A stretch of DNA of 64,000 nt from NCBI GenBank assembly GCA_008828725.1, contig MEHQ01000335.1, positions 192,558 through 256,557 of the forward strand. Direction: 5' to 3'. Both the position numbers and the translations under genes were made by a program. Source of the stretch: Saccharina japonica (Eukaryota > Sar > Phaeophyceae > Laminariales > Laminariaceae). This document shows positions 20,978 through 33,390 of this stretch, piece after piece; the stretch's first letter is position 1; each line of letters opens with the position of its first letter. The notes under the pieces are model-generated. The model ran no database searches. It saw only the letters and a list, made by a program, of their open reading frames with translations, and had not been told where the DNA came from.

Positions 20978-22772
20978 CGCCATGGGACTGGAAGCATAGC
21001 CCGTGGGGTACTGCGGAGCACAGACACGCCCCGTGGAACCCCCATCGCTTCACCCCCCCCTTAGCTAGCCTTCAAATACCTTCGCGTTCTTGGTTCGGGA
21101 TAGTTTTACTTCCGAAGAATAGTATAGTTCTTTTAAACGTAGCATCCAAACAATCTTCTGGGATAGTCTTCAATAAGCGACAGTAGCTAGTTCTTCCGCG
21201 TTATATCTGATTTAAGCGTATTCCGACAGCGGTACCCCCGCATTTCGGCTTGTTTTGTTTTGTGTTTGGTAGCACCTGCTTTCTTTTCTGGCATCCATCA
21301 CGGCCCTCACCTGCCCCACCACGTGGCAGATGGACCATAATTGAATAACGTTGTTTTTAGTATGCTGGGTTCTTACTTTGGAATCCTCCACCATCGCTCA
21401 CGCCCACCTTGTGTTTGTAGCTACAATCCGGGCGTCATAGAGTAATTTTCTGAGTCACTAGTTTTGGATTCTCTGTTCTATCCCATCTCCGGTCTCGCCG
21501 TTCCCCATCTTCATAAGATCTCCGGACCATAGCGACACCGGTTTTCTGGATTTCGGTTTTAGTGTTTTTTCCCTCCACCACCCTCGTTGCATCTCCGTTG
21601 TCTTGGCCCCTTATGCAGGCTAACGGACCACCACATTACCGTCCCCACGGTTGGTGCGTCCGTTCCACAGTAAAGTGGACCGCAATGGACTTCAATTGTT
21701 GCGATATCTTTGCTATTGGTTCGTCTATTGTGTCTTCGCGTTTCCAACACCTACCAACGCGTTTCTTCCCGCGACCGGTTCCACTCCCATGTAGTTACCA
21801 TAGCTGATTTTTGTGCGTGCTATACGGTAGGGACACATTTCGTTCACGTCGAACTAATCGATTTAGGACTACACATCCGAGTATTTTTTTCTGGCGACGT
21901 ATTTAGTGCATTGGCTCTGATTGGCTTCCCTTGCTGCGTTTACTAGCGTTGCTCCCCTAATTGTTGGCCGCTTCATAGTGGCACGATGTTAACTCCCTTT
22001 TTAGGACCCGTCAACCCCTTGGTTATAGTCCTAGGAACTTCCAAGTTAGTCTTGCCGAGTCCCCTTCGCCTTATGCATCATGTTTTTCTTTTTGATTCGT
22101 CTTCTGTATCTTGGTTGTCTTTCGAATCGCTTCGACCATAGCGAGTCGTCATCACTCCGATACACCTCTGGACTGTGTTTCGTGTTCTGTGCTAAGTATA
22201 GCCTCCATCGTTTCCGCCAGGACTCGATGATCAGCCTCGCACTCGTACCTCCCTCAGGTCTTTCATGACCCCTGGACATATGAGCCCCCGCACATACGGC
22301 TATACCCTTGAGTCCCGCTTTCTTCTACGTTTGCCTTGGTACCTCTTTAGCTTCGTTTCGGGTTTATTTTGTCTGCTTTGTCTTGATTTCGACCCCTTGC
22401 TGTTCCTGTTTTGGTCATGATTCCTCCCTCAGCGTTCCTTCTGTCGATGACCCTATCCGTGATGCTTAGGCCTCACTACGAGGTGTGGGAGAATCTATAG
22501 CCTCATTTATATTGTTTTGAATAGCCGCATCTTCGACCCCCCTCTCTCGGTCTTTTAGGATGAACTTTGTTATCATCCATTGACCATCGTGTGGTCTGCA
22601 TATACGACTATTCAGGGTGGGCTAATGTGATGTGGTATCCTTATGGCTATAGATGGTTGATAGAATATCATACGTACAGGTGAAGAGCCTAGTGGCGCTA
22701 AGATTGTTCTCGTATACAGAAGTTTCCTTGGGTACATCAGGTAGGCAGTAGCACAGAGGCTTTATAAGTCCA
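20978..22772. other. 3' flank of the gypsy frame, no gene recognised
   Basis: T-rich plus strand with no convincing coding frame. This is where a 3' LTR would be expected. I could not find a second copy of any part of it upstream of 14777. A short tandem TATTACCCCTTGGA pair lies at about 22853 and 22872. Confidence 0.45.
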
Positions 22773-22803
22773 TAGGAAGATTCTAAGCACTAGAATCTTC
22801 CTA
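22773..22803. repeat. Perfect 13-bp hairpin
   Basis: TAGGAAGATTCTA, five-base loop AGCAC, TAGAATCTTCCTA. It could be a transposon end or a transcript hairpin. It is not followed by a T-run. Confidence 0.8.
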
Positions 22804-22967
22804 AGGACGAGAGATCTCGAAGGATTAGCGCTTAGAATAACATATGAACGATATTACCCCTTGGATAGGATCTGGTATTACCCCTTGGACAGAATAGATG
22901 TTTCTTCAGAATGGCTAAACACCATAGGAAAGTTCCATGGGCTGCTGTAGCTATCCGATTAACGGGT

Positions 22968-23248
22968 TGTTAGGAGGGATACACTGTAATCTCCCGTTAA
23001 GCCGATCGAGTGAGAGAGTCTGCTCTCAGGCAGACTCTCACCACCTCGCTCACTTCTTCCTATTCTGGCCCTGATCTGCCTAGTCTTCCATCGGCTCTAC
23101 TTAGTCACAATAAACAGAGAATAATAAGAACAAGAGGTCTTTCCATATCGAAGGAGAAGCTTGCTTCCAAGCTCAAGCAACGATCCCAGCGTCTTCCATT
23201 CCCTTCCATCATCGTCTCCACTCGGTCATCCCATCACAGTACTCACCA
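22968..23248 (+). repeat. Possible solo LTR
   Basis: Begins TGTTAGGAGGGATACACTG and ends ACTCACCACA. It contains a hairpin GAGAGTCTG/CAGACTCTC near 23012-23040 and AATAAACAGAGAATAATAAG near 23110, a layout common in copia LTRs. There is no second copy and no clear target duplication, so this is tentative. Confidence 0.3.
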
Positions 23249-23249
23249 C

Positions 23250-23755
23250 ATGTACGTACGTACATACGTGCAAATGTGTACGTCTTTCTCGGTTTTAATT
23301 TGTTGTTTTTCTGATTTTCTTATTTTACACTTGACGACCGTGCTGTGCTGTGCTTTCTCTTTCATACATACAAGTACGAAGCACTATTAATACTACCACC
23401 GTTGTTGTTGTACTATTAATACTACTGTACCCCACATACTCACGAAAAAGGCACAAATCACACCCACCACAGCAAGCAGCGCAGCGCCTTGCTGTGATCC
23501 GTGTTGCTGTGCTTTCTTTTTCAAACATACAGCTTTGTTGTCCTGGAGCATGAAGCTAATGTGCATCCCGAGCATGTTTTGCATGCATGTCAAGTCCGCC
23601 GTTTCTTTGCTGTGCACCATGAACCTCTTGGCATTTTCAAGTCGGTGCTTGCTTGCACTACATCATAGATGGGCCTCTTCTGCCCCTTTCCTTGCGCGAG
23701 CGTAGCGGGTGGCGTCAGCCGCCCGCGGAGCGAAGCCCTTGTACAATCTTACGTC
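23250..23755 (+). mobile_element. Dispersed element E, copy 1
   Basis: Matches the reverse complement of two pieces at 42340-42215 and 41200-40868. Shared words include CGACCGTGCT, GCTGTGCTTTCTC, AAAAGGCACAAATCACAC, CATACAGCTTTGTTGTC, and CGCCCGCGGAGCG before AGCCCTTGTA. Its 3' end has the CTTGCG ... CCTTGTA layout seen at other elements in the window. No protein is recognised. Small Lys/Gln-rich frames in it are not conserved in phase between the copies. Confidence 0.7.
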
Positions 23756-24001
23756 TCCCGGCGAAGAAAAACCTGCCACTGACCCCGTGTCAGTTAGATC
23801 TGGGTCGTCCGTGAGAACACTGGCAACGCCCTCTCCTTTTGAGGATGAGCTCCGGTCGTCTTTCGGCTGCTCCCCCTCTGTACAAATGTGCAATATAACA
23901 CATGCACGGAATAGATTAGGGCGAGACTACATACATTTACGAAGACAGTGTGTGAAATCGCAATACTCGTAAATACAAGTCTGTAAATCAAATATATATT
24001 T

Positions 24002-24624
24002 GGGCAGCGGCCAAAAACAGGTACACCTGGTCCGTTCGGGCCCAAAACAGGTATATACTAAAATCAAGTTTAAAACGCACCCCACGAACCTGCCGCTCCT
24101 TGCAACGCAAAGTAGAGTTTTTTCATGTTCTTCGTGCTCGCCCGGTGGCTACGTATATGAGTAGCTGCTATTAATAGTACGAGGAACGAACGCCTGCTGC
24201 TGTATTCTCCCTTCTCAGCTTGCGACACCCCTGGTATTCCAAGTCAACCACAATCCCGAAGGGGAGCCTTCTATCTCGTATTATTTCGGCGGAGGTGTGC
24301 AGGCAGATATATGTGTGTCGCTCGAGTGGCGTGTAGTGCGAGGTGCGAAGGGAGAAGGGGGTCTCCGCGTACGTCGGCATTTGTATAGGGGGCATAGGGT
24401 GGAATATAAGGGCCTCTGATTGGCTTAAAAACGACAAAAAAAAGGTGAAAGTCAAGCAGAGTAGACAAAATCAGGTATACCTGGGTTTTAAAGAGGCAAA
24501 AACCGGTACAACGAGTTTCTGGACCAATGTCAGGGCACGTGGAGTGCGTTTTTTACTCGATTTAAAGTATGTACCTGTTTTTGGCCGCAAACGGACCAGG
24601 TATACCTTTTTTTGGCCGCTGCCC
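24002..24624. mobile_element. Foldback MITE with ~85-bp terminal inverted repeats
   Basis: Ends start GGGCAGCGGCCAAAAACAGG on the left. The right end, reverse-complemented, reads GGGCAGCGGCCAAAAAAAGG, and similarity continues through AACGCACCCCACG / AACGCACTCCACG. Flanking triplets are TTT and TTA, close to the TWA target of PIF/Harbinger elements. There is no transposase inside. It carries one copy of the CTTGCGAC...CCTT hairpin motif (24219-24272). Confidence 0.8.
24219..24275 (+). other. Conserved CTTGCG...CCTT hairpin motif, copy 1
   Basis: CTTGCGACACCCCTGG is followed by a 20-25-base spacer, then ATCCCGAAGGGGAGCC and TT. The last part forms a short stem with a GAA/TTCG-type loop. Related copies are at 31117, 33333, 46970 and 58903; more distant ones end the E elements. 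See findings. Confidence 0.6.
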
Positions 24625-24824
24625 TTATTATTATACGTGACAATAACTGGCAGTTATATAGTGAGGAGACTGCCAACGATTTTTTTTTTACGTACCACTC
24701 CCATTATCATCAATCGACATCAAGTTCGTCCTCCCTATAATACGTAATCATCACAGGTCGTGTTTAATCGTAACAAGGCTTATATGTCTACATAGGGATG
24801 GAAACAAGCATAGTAAAACAGCGA

Positions 24825-26835
24825 TTTTTCTAATTTGAGAATGCCTTCTCGAATGAGAATGAAAACAAAAATATTGTGTTTTTGGAAATTAATGTAAGAG
24901 ATTTACTCCACTCTAGACCTATGCCAATGGGAAAGCAAAGTTACCCTAAAAAGTTTAATTCCTAAGATCTCCGCCAGATTTTTCCAGAACAAGCTTGCTG
25001 CTATGGGACCGATTCTTAAAACGGAATATTCCCAACTTTTGGAAAAGCCCGAAAAAGGCAATTCTCAGGCCGATGTTGGGACAAGATCGGCGTTGAGAAA
25101 AACTCAGGCGAGATGTTAGTTCGAAGCGGCGAGATTTCGAGTCCTCGACAGACATGGATCGACGAAACCAACGACTGCGTCATGAATTCTGAACGGGGTG
25201 CGCTCGTTATGGGCTCCGATCCATCCTAGGGTCACCGTGTTCACATGATGGCCGGTGATATGTGGCGGGCGCTGGCCAGGCGTCAGATAAACAAACAATT
25301 GGCTGCTGGTGTGCATAGAACAGATGACAACATTTCTCGATCCGTCTCAAATCGCTAAAAAAGGGTTTTCTTCGGGTTTGGGAGAAGAGCGTAGGACGCC
25401 GCCGGCAATCTCTCGCCCCCTTGAGGATCCACCTCTTACCTTCGAGGCCGTCATCTACACTCGTTGGCCTTGCCCGACCCGAAGCGGGTTGGCCGTGGGC
25501 TGAGTCTACGTCGAGATCGAAGGTCTATCGTCGCACGAGCTGATTTTTATCGGGGTGTTGACGATTTGCAATGAAAAAAAGCAAATTGCGCCGCCTGCAG
25601 CCGTTTGAAAAACAAATATGAAAAAATTAAACATTTTTTTCCCTTTTTTTCCCACAGCGGCGGTACGAGCGGATCTTCAGCCTGAAAATTCCAGGAAAAT
25701 ATTTCAAAGATCGATTTCCAACTTTGCTTTCCCATTGGCATAGGTCTTTAGAGTCATTTTTTCCACTGTGAACTATTGCCTGTTGTGACACCCGTCGATG
25801 ACAAAAAAAAAACGAAACGAAATCGGCATCCGATTCGGCATCGGGGGTCTCGAGATATCGAAAATCCCAGAACATCTGGATTTATGGGCGAGGTACCTCG
25901 CTCATATATATGCAAATTCCCTTAAATCCTCAATTTTACGAGTCTGTTAAGGTTGATTCCAATTTATTTTCGTGGATCGATACCTACCATCGAGGAACAT
26001 ATTTTCTGGGTCAAATTTTGATCGTGAGCGAAATACAACTCTTAGGGTCGTTTTTAACGACACATATTTAACAAATAAATTGCCGTATTTCCATTTTTTT
26101 TCAAGTTTTACTTGCCAAAATAGCAAAAAACTTGCCAACTTTGTTTTGGATATTTCCGTATCTGTTCGTTGGCAAGTTTTTGAAAAGTCAAATTTGCTAT
26201 ATCACTTGCCCTTTACGACCAATCACGCCTACGCAAGACCATACAAACCACAAGCCGTCGCGCTAGACGCACGAGCTGCAGCAACACAGGAAGATATCGT
26301 GGGTTAAAGGGTGGTGCTGACAGCAGATGATGGTGGCTGACGGCACTGCTGAAGGGGTTGCTGGCGCGGTAGACGAAATACATGTAGGCGTGGCACTGGT
26401 GCCTTCTGGGGCTGATACTCAAGTCAATCCCAATCAAACAGTCGCCCCAGCTTTCCCTAGACAACGAACACGTGGCCATGACCGCCCTGGAGGGCTGTCC
26501 ACCTCTAGGGATCTACGAGACTAGCTTGGATCCGTCTCCAGGCCACCCATTCATCGACGAGGGTGTCGTCTAGCTGTCCGGTCCGTGCTGTACGGGGTTT
26601 GATTAAAAAAAAAAACTAAGGCGTTACGTGGCTCAAATAGCAAGTTTCTTGCCATTTCATCGTGTTTTGTAGTTAGAAAGTATTTGCCAAGACTTGCCAA
26701 TTTGTTGTTGCCAAAATGACAAGTTTTTTGCTATTTGCTCGTGTCGTTAAAAACGGCCCTTAAACAATAACAAAGTACTAAAAACATCGATTTTCATTCT
26801 TATCGGAAAGGCAATTCTCAATTAGGAAAATCGGC
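24825..26835. repeat. Inverted segment pairs enclosing a MITE
   Basis: 24825-24885 matches the complement of 26775-26835 (GAATGAGAATGAAAAC and the TTGAGAATGCC region). 24908-24945 matches the complement of 25707-25752 (CTATGCCAATGGGAAAGCAA). The pairs suggest a foldback element or inverted duplication. The Harbinger-like MITE at 26045-26759 interrupts its right side. No gene is recognised between the arms. Confidence 0.6.
26045..26759. mobile_element. PIF/Harbinger-like MITE with TTA target duplication
   Basis: 715 bases bounded by TTA on both sides (26042-26044 and 26760-26762). Left end is GGGTCGTTTTTAACGACAC; the right end, reverse-complemented, is GGGCCGTTTTTAACGACAC. GGG-starting inverted ends with a TTA/TAA target are typical of PIF/Harbinger. 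The interior has repeated TTGCCAA/CTTGCCA words near both ends and no transposase motif, so it would be non-autonomous. Confidence 0.85.
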
Positions 26836-27091
26836 TGTTATATATACGAACTCGCGACCACCGAATTCTACGCAAATCCATAAAAACAAATAACCGGGAC
26901 AAGCGAGAATTCCGCACTTTTTCCTAGCTTTTGGTACTGTAATAAGAGCTGGAAAATTGAAAAGCGTCAGGTTTCGTGTGCCCATTGCACTTGGGCAATC
27001 CTGACGGTCAGTATAACTATCATACAGTGTGACAAGAAGTACACTTATATTGGCACTACAGTAGAAATAATATGTGCAATACGGCCCACAC

Positions 27092-27190
27092 TAAGGGCCG
27101 TTCCTAACGAACAAAACATAATCACGATTCGTGACGTTTTGGCATGACAAAATGTCACGATTCGTGATGTTTCTTTCCTAACGAAAATTG
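27092..27190 (+). repeat. Left end of a second TIR family, CCATTCCTAACGAAC type
   Basis: TAA then GGGCCGTTCCTAACGAAC, followed by inward repeats of TCACGATTCGTGA. The mirror-image end is at 40300-40441 (ends ATTAGGAATGGCCC then TAA). Degenerate ends of the same kind occur near 30888-30905 and 33238-33257. The matching right end of this particular copy was not identified. Confidence 0.55.
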
Positions 27191-27704
27191 GTGCTTTTTC
27201 GTCACGTTCCGTGATATTTTCAAATTATAAAAAATCCGATATTTTCAAACCAACGGTATTTGAGGGTGGGGCCAAATCTCGTAGGTAGGTCACGGCCAGG
27301 CCGTGCCGGGCCGACCGCGCCCGACCCGGTCCGTGATTCAAACCATGGGCAGAGGCCCGACACGGTCTGTGATATTCCAACCTCACGCGCCGTCGGCCAG
27401 GCCAGGTCCGCGCGAGGTTCCAATCTCGCTGACATGTCGTCTGCTCTGCCTGGCCCATGAGATTTTCAGATTATTTTTGCTTTTTCTTCACGCTGTGTCT
27501 CCGCCTCCTCGAGATTTCGAGGTCACAGCATGCTCGTTACCCCGCACCCAGCAGTGTCTTTAGGCAGCCACTCGCTGTCCACAACCGGCGTACGAAGCAG
27601 GGCCTGGCATGCCCCTATACCGGCCATCGGATACCGTTGGTGTCGGGTGGGTTACGTAGTGCCTTGATCAGGCGTATTTTGAGCCACGACAAATGTCGTG
27701 AACT

Positions 27705-27972
27705 GTAGGTTTCCGCAGGAAACTGGCGTTTGTGAGGCGGTTTGAATTCGAGTAACGGAATAGATTTGCGAATAGGCCGCGCGAGGGCTTGACTCAGGAA
27801 GCGTCCAGTCTCCGTCGGCGCAGACAGTGAGGGCAGCGAGCTGTACGAGATTACAAAGGACACGAAGGAGAGAGCTGACCTGTCTTCACTCGTATAGCTG
27901 GTCCCTCTGGTTTGGGTTTATCTTGACTTCTGCGTGTAGAGGACAGCGAGACAAGTTTGTATTGATCGACTC
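27705..27972 (+). repeat. Repeat S (A-type DIRS terminal repeat?), isolated copy
   Basis: Nearly identical to 39675-39951, and to the complement of about 59060-59325, from AACTGTAGGTTTCCGC to TTTGTATTGATCGACT. Similarity stops sharply at both ends. At the other two loci S lies between two copies of repeat R behind a DIRS-like body. This copy has no R next to it. Confidence 0.85.
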
Positions 27973-28234
27973 TCTCTAATACCTGGAGGGCGAAGGGTCG
28001 ATTTCTTCTCTACCACGGCTTCTCCGAACTTCCGGCAGGAGCTGTCGGCGCGTCCCACAGTTCTCGGTGAGACGATTCGGGATACATGTCACAAAGCAGA
28101 GTAGGGTAACGTACTACTCTGTACACCTATCGGGCCGTGAACATACGAGTAGGGACGCGCATATACGGAATTCAAAAATTCAAAAATTCAAACAACAAAT
28201 CTACCAGGTATATATAACAAAGTAGGATTGTGAT

Positions 28235-28420
28235 TGTTTTGCCCGGCGGCGCGTTTTCGCTCTCGCCCCTCGCCCGCCGGCGCCGGGCCGACCCGCGGGG
28301 GGCCGACCGGGGAGCGGCCCCCGGGGCCTCGCCCTCGACCGTGGCCCGTGGCCCGCCCGGGCGCTCGCGAAGAGAAAAAATAGAGTCGGTTTCCCGGGGT
28401 ACCCCGCCCCACTCGCTGAG
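28235..28420. other. GC-rich patch
   Basis: About 185 bases dominated by GGCC, CCCGGG and CGCGGG words in otherwise mixed-composition DNA. It does not match any conserved rRNA segment that I recognise. Source unknown. Confidence 0.6.
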
Positions 28421-28439
28421 CCGAGCAGGGCAAAGTGAA

Positions 28440-29570
28440 ACCCGCTTCTACTGTGAAAAACGCCCCGCCTTTGCCACACCCTGTAGCTGTACGTGCCCTA
28501 TCGCTATACATAACGGACAATCACGATCCCTTCAGCCTTTATGGGTTTCGAAGAGGGCACATGCAGCAAGAGCACACGCGCACGCCACAAAAAGGAGGGC
28601 ATCGATCGGACGACACGTCGACCATACTTGAACATGCGCTCATACAACAGCAGCACAGCGTGACAAGTTGGGCATATCGGTCATTGTGCAGCAGGTGGCC
28701 TGATGTGTGTTTCATGGCAACTGCTACATGCCAGGTCTACGCGGATACGTACGTGTTTATCTCCTGGCGCAACACTGGTTTCCGTTCGCACACACTGCTG
28801 CTGTACTCGTAGACTATGCCTTTCGAAATACAACAAGCACGTACGTGTTGAAGTTTACCACGTACGTATCATGCATACTCTTCGGACGTACCAGGTCGTG
28901 ATACAGCAGCGAGAACAGCAGCAGTACCCGTGATCCTATGCTGCTGCTGCTTGCTGCTGTATAGTATCATACGTCTACACACAGAACGTGTAACCCACTT
29001 TGGAATTTGTGCGGCAAACGTCGCTTCGACTAAGATTCCTGCGTACCGTTGAAAACTCCCCGCCTTCGCCACAGTCTGTAGCCCTATGAGCAATCATGAT
29101 TTTTCAGTCTGCGTGTCGACTGTTCATGCCGAATTTCGAACAGATCATGCAGCAAGAGCACAAACTCACGTCACAAAGAGGGCAGAATCGATCGGACGCC
29201 ACATCGAGCAAACTTCGAACGTGCGTGCATGCAACACCACCAGCGTGACAGCGTCGGGGCATATCTGCCCTTGCCTGTGGAGAAGGGTGGCCTGATGGGT
29301 GTATCATACACGCGGCTGCGCCGCCAGGTCTGCATGGATATATACGCGTATCTCCCCGTATAACACTATTTTCCGTGCGTACGTACTGCTTTACTCGTTC
29401 GTACCTTGGAATTCTCTAAATGCAAGCACGTGTTCGAGTATCATGTAACTCTTCGTACGTTCCACGTCGTGATACAGCAGCCACAGACAGCTGCAGCAGT
29501 ACTCGTAGTCCTATGCTGCTGCTTGCTGCTGTGCTGTGTGGTATCACAGGTTTACACAGGGCATGGGGCT
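28440..29570 (+). repeat. Diverged tandem duplication, ~575-bp unit
   Basis: 28440-28990 and 29020-29570 share ordered blocks: CCCCGCCTT.GCCACA, CATGCAGCAAGAGCACA, ATCGATCGGACG, GGTGGCCTGATG, GCCAGGTCT, CGTGATACAGCAGC and CCTATGCTGCTGC. Identity is perhaps 75% by eye. No coding frame is conserved across both units. Confidence 0.75.
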
Positions 29571-31110
29571 CGCGTGCTGGCGCACCACAGATCTGGGTGC
29601 ACGAAACGATCAACGTACTACGTACGTACTCGTGCGAGGTACGATCTCTCCGCACTCTTCGTGCGATGCTCGCATTTTCCAAGTACACATATGTTCGGAA
29701 AAATAATAATCGGTTTATTAACATTAATATCCAAACGTTCTTTACTTTCTGGCCAGAAATAAACTACTCTGTTACGTACCTCGTACCAGGTACATATCTA
29801 CGCTGTATGTATGGGCCAGACTATGATAGATACAGCAACAACGGCAGCGACATATAAACTGTCAATCAATATAGTAGTTGTTGCTGCTTTTTTCTTTTTT
29901 TTTTGCACCGGACAGCGCCTCACGTGTGCTCGCAAGCCAGACGCTGCTCGCGTCCCCTCGTGTTCGACCCGTCGTTTTTTTGCGAAATTCGAGTCCTCTC
30001 TTTGACATGATATCGGGTTTTCATGGTATCTGGTTTCTGTTAGGTGTCCGCTGCATAGCGAAACGAAGCGATCATTGTGTACCATTTTGTCCGGAATTTA
30101 ATAAACGTCCCGTTTTATGTACTCTACAACATTCAAAGTTTTGCTGCTCCTTCCTGCTGCAAGTAGTGGGGAGACAATGATTATAAAATAGTGATTCCTG
30201 CTGTATACTGTGCTGTTGTTACTACTGCTGGAAAGATGAGCTACGAGCTGAACGCGTCAAAACATAGTAAGCGCAGTATGGATTTATATTTGATGTACGT
30301 ACGAACATGCCAGATGAAGTACGTCGTTATTTATCCCTCGGGCGGTGAGGAACGTACGTATATTGTTGTACGTAAGCACGTGTACGTAGCGCTTTGCACG
30401 TCCAAGTATACATACATACACGCTTAATGACGTACATGCTTACAATAACAAATATCAGCCGTACGAGTGGTAAAGTGTAAAGTATAAAATTGCTGAGGTA
30501 AAGAGTTTATATATAATTCAGCACCGTATACAATCTAACCTGTTTACCTCGACTAATTGCTCTGTGCGGCTACGAGTAGCACGTATTCAGGTATTGGCAA
30601 AATCACTAATGATTATCGGCTGCGTCGCTTTAGCTTGCTGTAGATCTCTGAGCACATCTAATATAAATCCGGTGAGCCGTTAGATTTTTGGCTCAGGCGG
30701 TTTGGCCTCCGCTGTAAGTAAGCGTAGGTACTATTAATATGATTATAGTGCTGCCTGTGCTGCTTCTGCTGCTTGCTACACTGCTCGCTGCTACTGCTAC
30801 TTACTGCTGTATACTGCCTGATGTACATGATGCGAATACGTCTTCTTGCTGCCGTTTGCTACACGTACCCGAGAAGTATGGTCATACCTAACGAACGGAA
30901 AATGCCGCGAAACGGGACCAACCATGGCAGTTTTGCCACTCCTGATATATACCACAAACCGTGAAAATGACAAGTTTTGACAAATTCAAGAAAAAAAGGT
31001 GACGTCGCGATTTGTGAGACGAATATGTGTTTCATTTTCATGTGGCATAACCCCAATTTTCTTCTAAACTTAAATGCGTACCGCTGGATGACGATGGTCG
31101 GTTTTCCGCT
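29571..31110. other. No gene recognised
   Basis: Mixed sequence with GTACGTAC words, T-runs near 29886-29903 and a CTG-rich stretch at 30755-30810. A degenerate TIR-like CATACCTAACGAACGGAA lies at 30883-30900. No coding or RNA feature can be supported. Confidence 0.4.
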
Positions 31111-31116
31111 GTAACA

Positions 31117-31175
31117 TGCCAGCTTGCGTCACCCCGCGGGGAACACCCCACTCCCCGAAGGGGAGCCTTGTATGT
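31117..31175 (+). other. CTTGCG...CCTTGTA hairpin motif, copy 2
   Basis: GCTTGCGTCACCCCGCGGGG, then CCCCACTCCCCGAAGGGGAG and CCTTGTATG. Two consecutive stems (CCCCGCGGGG and CCCCGAAGGGG) are visible. Confidence 0.6.
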
Positions 31176-32083
31176 AATAGGTACCAATTGGACATTTTCC
31201 CGGAATACTTTCACTTTTCTCCTCCGGCCGCGGTTCTTTTCTTGCGCTATCGGCTGCGGGGCATGCAGGGGGGCCGCGTGTACACCACGGCGCAAGTGCG
31301 GGTCCCGGCCGAGGCCCGTGGGGCGTGCTCCGGGCCTTCAAGGTCGCGAATTGTGGCAAATAACTCAAGGGAGACGTTCCGACTTGGCACCGCCTCGCAA
31401 CTATCATGCAAAACCGGCCGTACGACTGGTTTTTGGTTTTCGTTTTTGACCCACCGCATGAACGGAACACACACAGCACACGCACCGCGCACGAGACAAG
31501 AATAAGGACCACACCGACTTGACATTGAACGAATCACACATAAAGCGTCGTGCGGCAGTAGTTGATACCACGTTGCATGCGCCTGCTCTCTCTCTGGGCT
31601 GTGTACATGCGCATTTTATAAAATCTGCAAATTTGGTCCCAAGTTTTTTCAATCTGCGCGGGGCGGAGTGCATACATACACAGATCTACGATGAGCACGT
31701 ATGCATTCATATAAGTCTATACGTAAAACGATAGGCCGATCAACATGCGGACGAATATTTAAGGTACACTGTACGTACGAGTACTACTGCTGAATTGTAC
31801 GGGTGCATGTCTAGACTTCAAACTGCGAAGCAGCCAAGGCGCTACTTATCGAAAAGCAGAGCAGTACAGCAGAAGAAGCTGTGTAAGACGCAGAAGTAGC
31901 AGCCGCTGTTCAGATTGTTGCCTCTGTGACGGCTGTGGTGTCCAGTATGCGGGCGCAGGACCCGTACCACACAGCTAGCAAGGGGGATCCAGCAGTTGTA
32001 GTTGTGCCAGCTACGAACTATAGTTATACCACCGTGTTCTGTCTATATTTGTATGGGCGTGTCGGTGTGTATGTTTGATGTAT

Positions 32084-32964
32084 CCTATTCCAGGAAAAGC
32101 TCCGCCTCCGATCGCGCAGTACAGCAGCGGTTGAAAACGGCAAAACAGCTAATACCCGTCACGAGTATCAATAACACTTGATTATACTCGCGATATTTTG
32201 GGCTCCAGGCACCCGGGTACCCAGCTGTCTGACGGGTACCCTTAGACGAGTACTCGGCTGCTAAACGCGCACCAGGGTACTCTGCTCTCCAGCACAACAG
32301 CTAGAACTAACTGCTGCCGTGTGTGCTCTGTGTACTCACTCGTTGTGCATTGTGCATTGTATGTGCTCTGTGCTATGCTGTCGGTACTGTTCTGTGTGCA
32401 GGCACTTTGTTTTGTTGTGTGTGTACTCTGGGTGTGCTCCGTGTGTTTAGTCTTCTACTGAACTATTTTGCCCTTTGCGTACTCTGTGTGGTATGTGACA
32501 TAGTATGTGCTGCTGTAGCAGTATCCTACGAGGGCCTGCTCAGTCAGGGTCATTCATAACGAGCAGAAAACGAAACTCCCGAGTTGCGACATTTTATCCA
32601 ACAATCGTTGCGAGACTCGAGTGGTGCGTGCAAACCGTGGAATATACTGCTGTATGTTTAAAGAGAAAGGTAGTAGCGACGACCATTCCTAAGGAAATTG
32701 TTGATATCGTATCTGAGGCTCGTACAGTTATGTGTCTTTGGTGTATGCGCTTCCAGCAAAACCTCCCCCTCTGATTTTAATATCACCCCGCGCTTTACAG
32801 CAGCGATTAAAACCAACAAAAAAAAACGCTAATACCCGTCACGGGTATGGATAACACTTCATCACCGGCGAGAATTTGAGCCCAGGGTACCCGGGTATCC
32901 AGCTAATCGACGGGCACCCTTAGACGAGTACTCGGCTGCTAAACGCGTACCAGGGTACCCGCCC
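32084..32964 (+). repeat. Pair of ~205-bp direct repeats
   Basis: 32084-32285 and 32752-32964 share GCTAATACCCGTCACG, TGGATAACACTT-type blocks, CACCCGGGTACCCAGCT, then CTTAGACGAGTACTCGGCTG and CTAAACGCG. The spacer (32286-32751) is TG-rich with no gene. Divergence of perhaps 15-20% means an old duplication or two old solo repeats. Confidence 0.75.
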
Positions 32965-33329
32965 AAAAGGTATTACGTACGGGTGAATACTCTTATCTAG
33001 GACCGGGGCGGGACTCGTCGGGCAACGGCTCTGTCATAACCATCTTATATATACTCTGCTGTACAGCGTACAACGGCCGTGATAGCTACAGGGATCGACT
33101 TTGAATCCTACAAAAATAGTTAGATCGACTTCAGAAACAAAACAAGCCGTTGAGCCTGGACACCAAACTGAAGTTTCTTAACACCGGGAGCCCACTGTAC
33201 CTCAGATACGATATCGTCTCGTGACAGTTGTTTCGTTAGGAATGGCCGTTGCTACTACTTTTACAGTCTATGCCACAGGTTTGCTCCAATAATTAAACTA
33301 TGAAGCATGTGCGATCTATTTTCACCTTG

Positions 33330-33390
33330 CGACACCCCCGGGATTTCAAGTGACCAACATCCCGAAGGAGAACCTTGTACGTACGTACGT
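33330..33390 (+). other. CTTGCG...CCTTGTA hairpin motif, copy 3
   Basis: CTTGCGACACCCCCGGGATT, then ATCCCGAAGGAGAACC and TTGTACG, running straight into a (GTAC)n stretch. Confidence 0.6.

Noticed and set aside
28235-28420. rRNA or spacer fragment
   Set aside because: GC-rich, but no conserved rRNA word was recognised.
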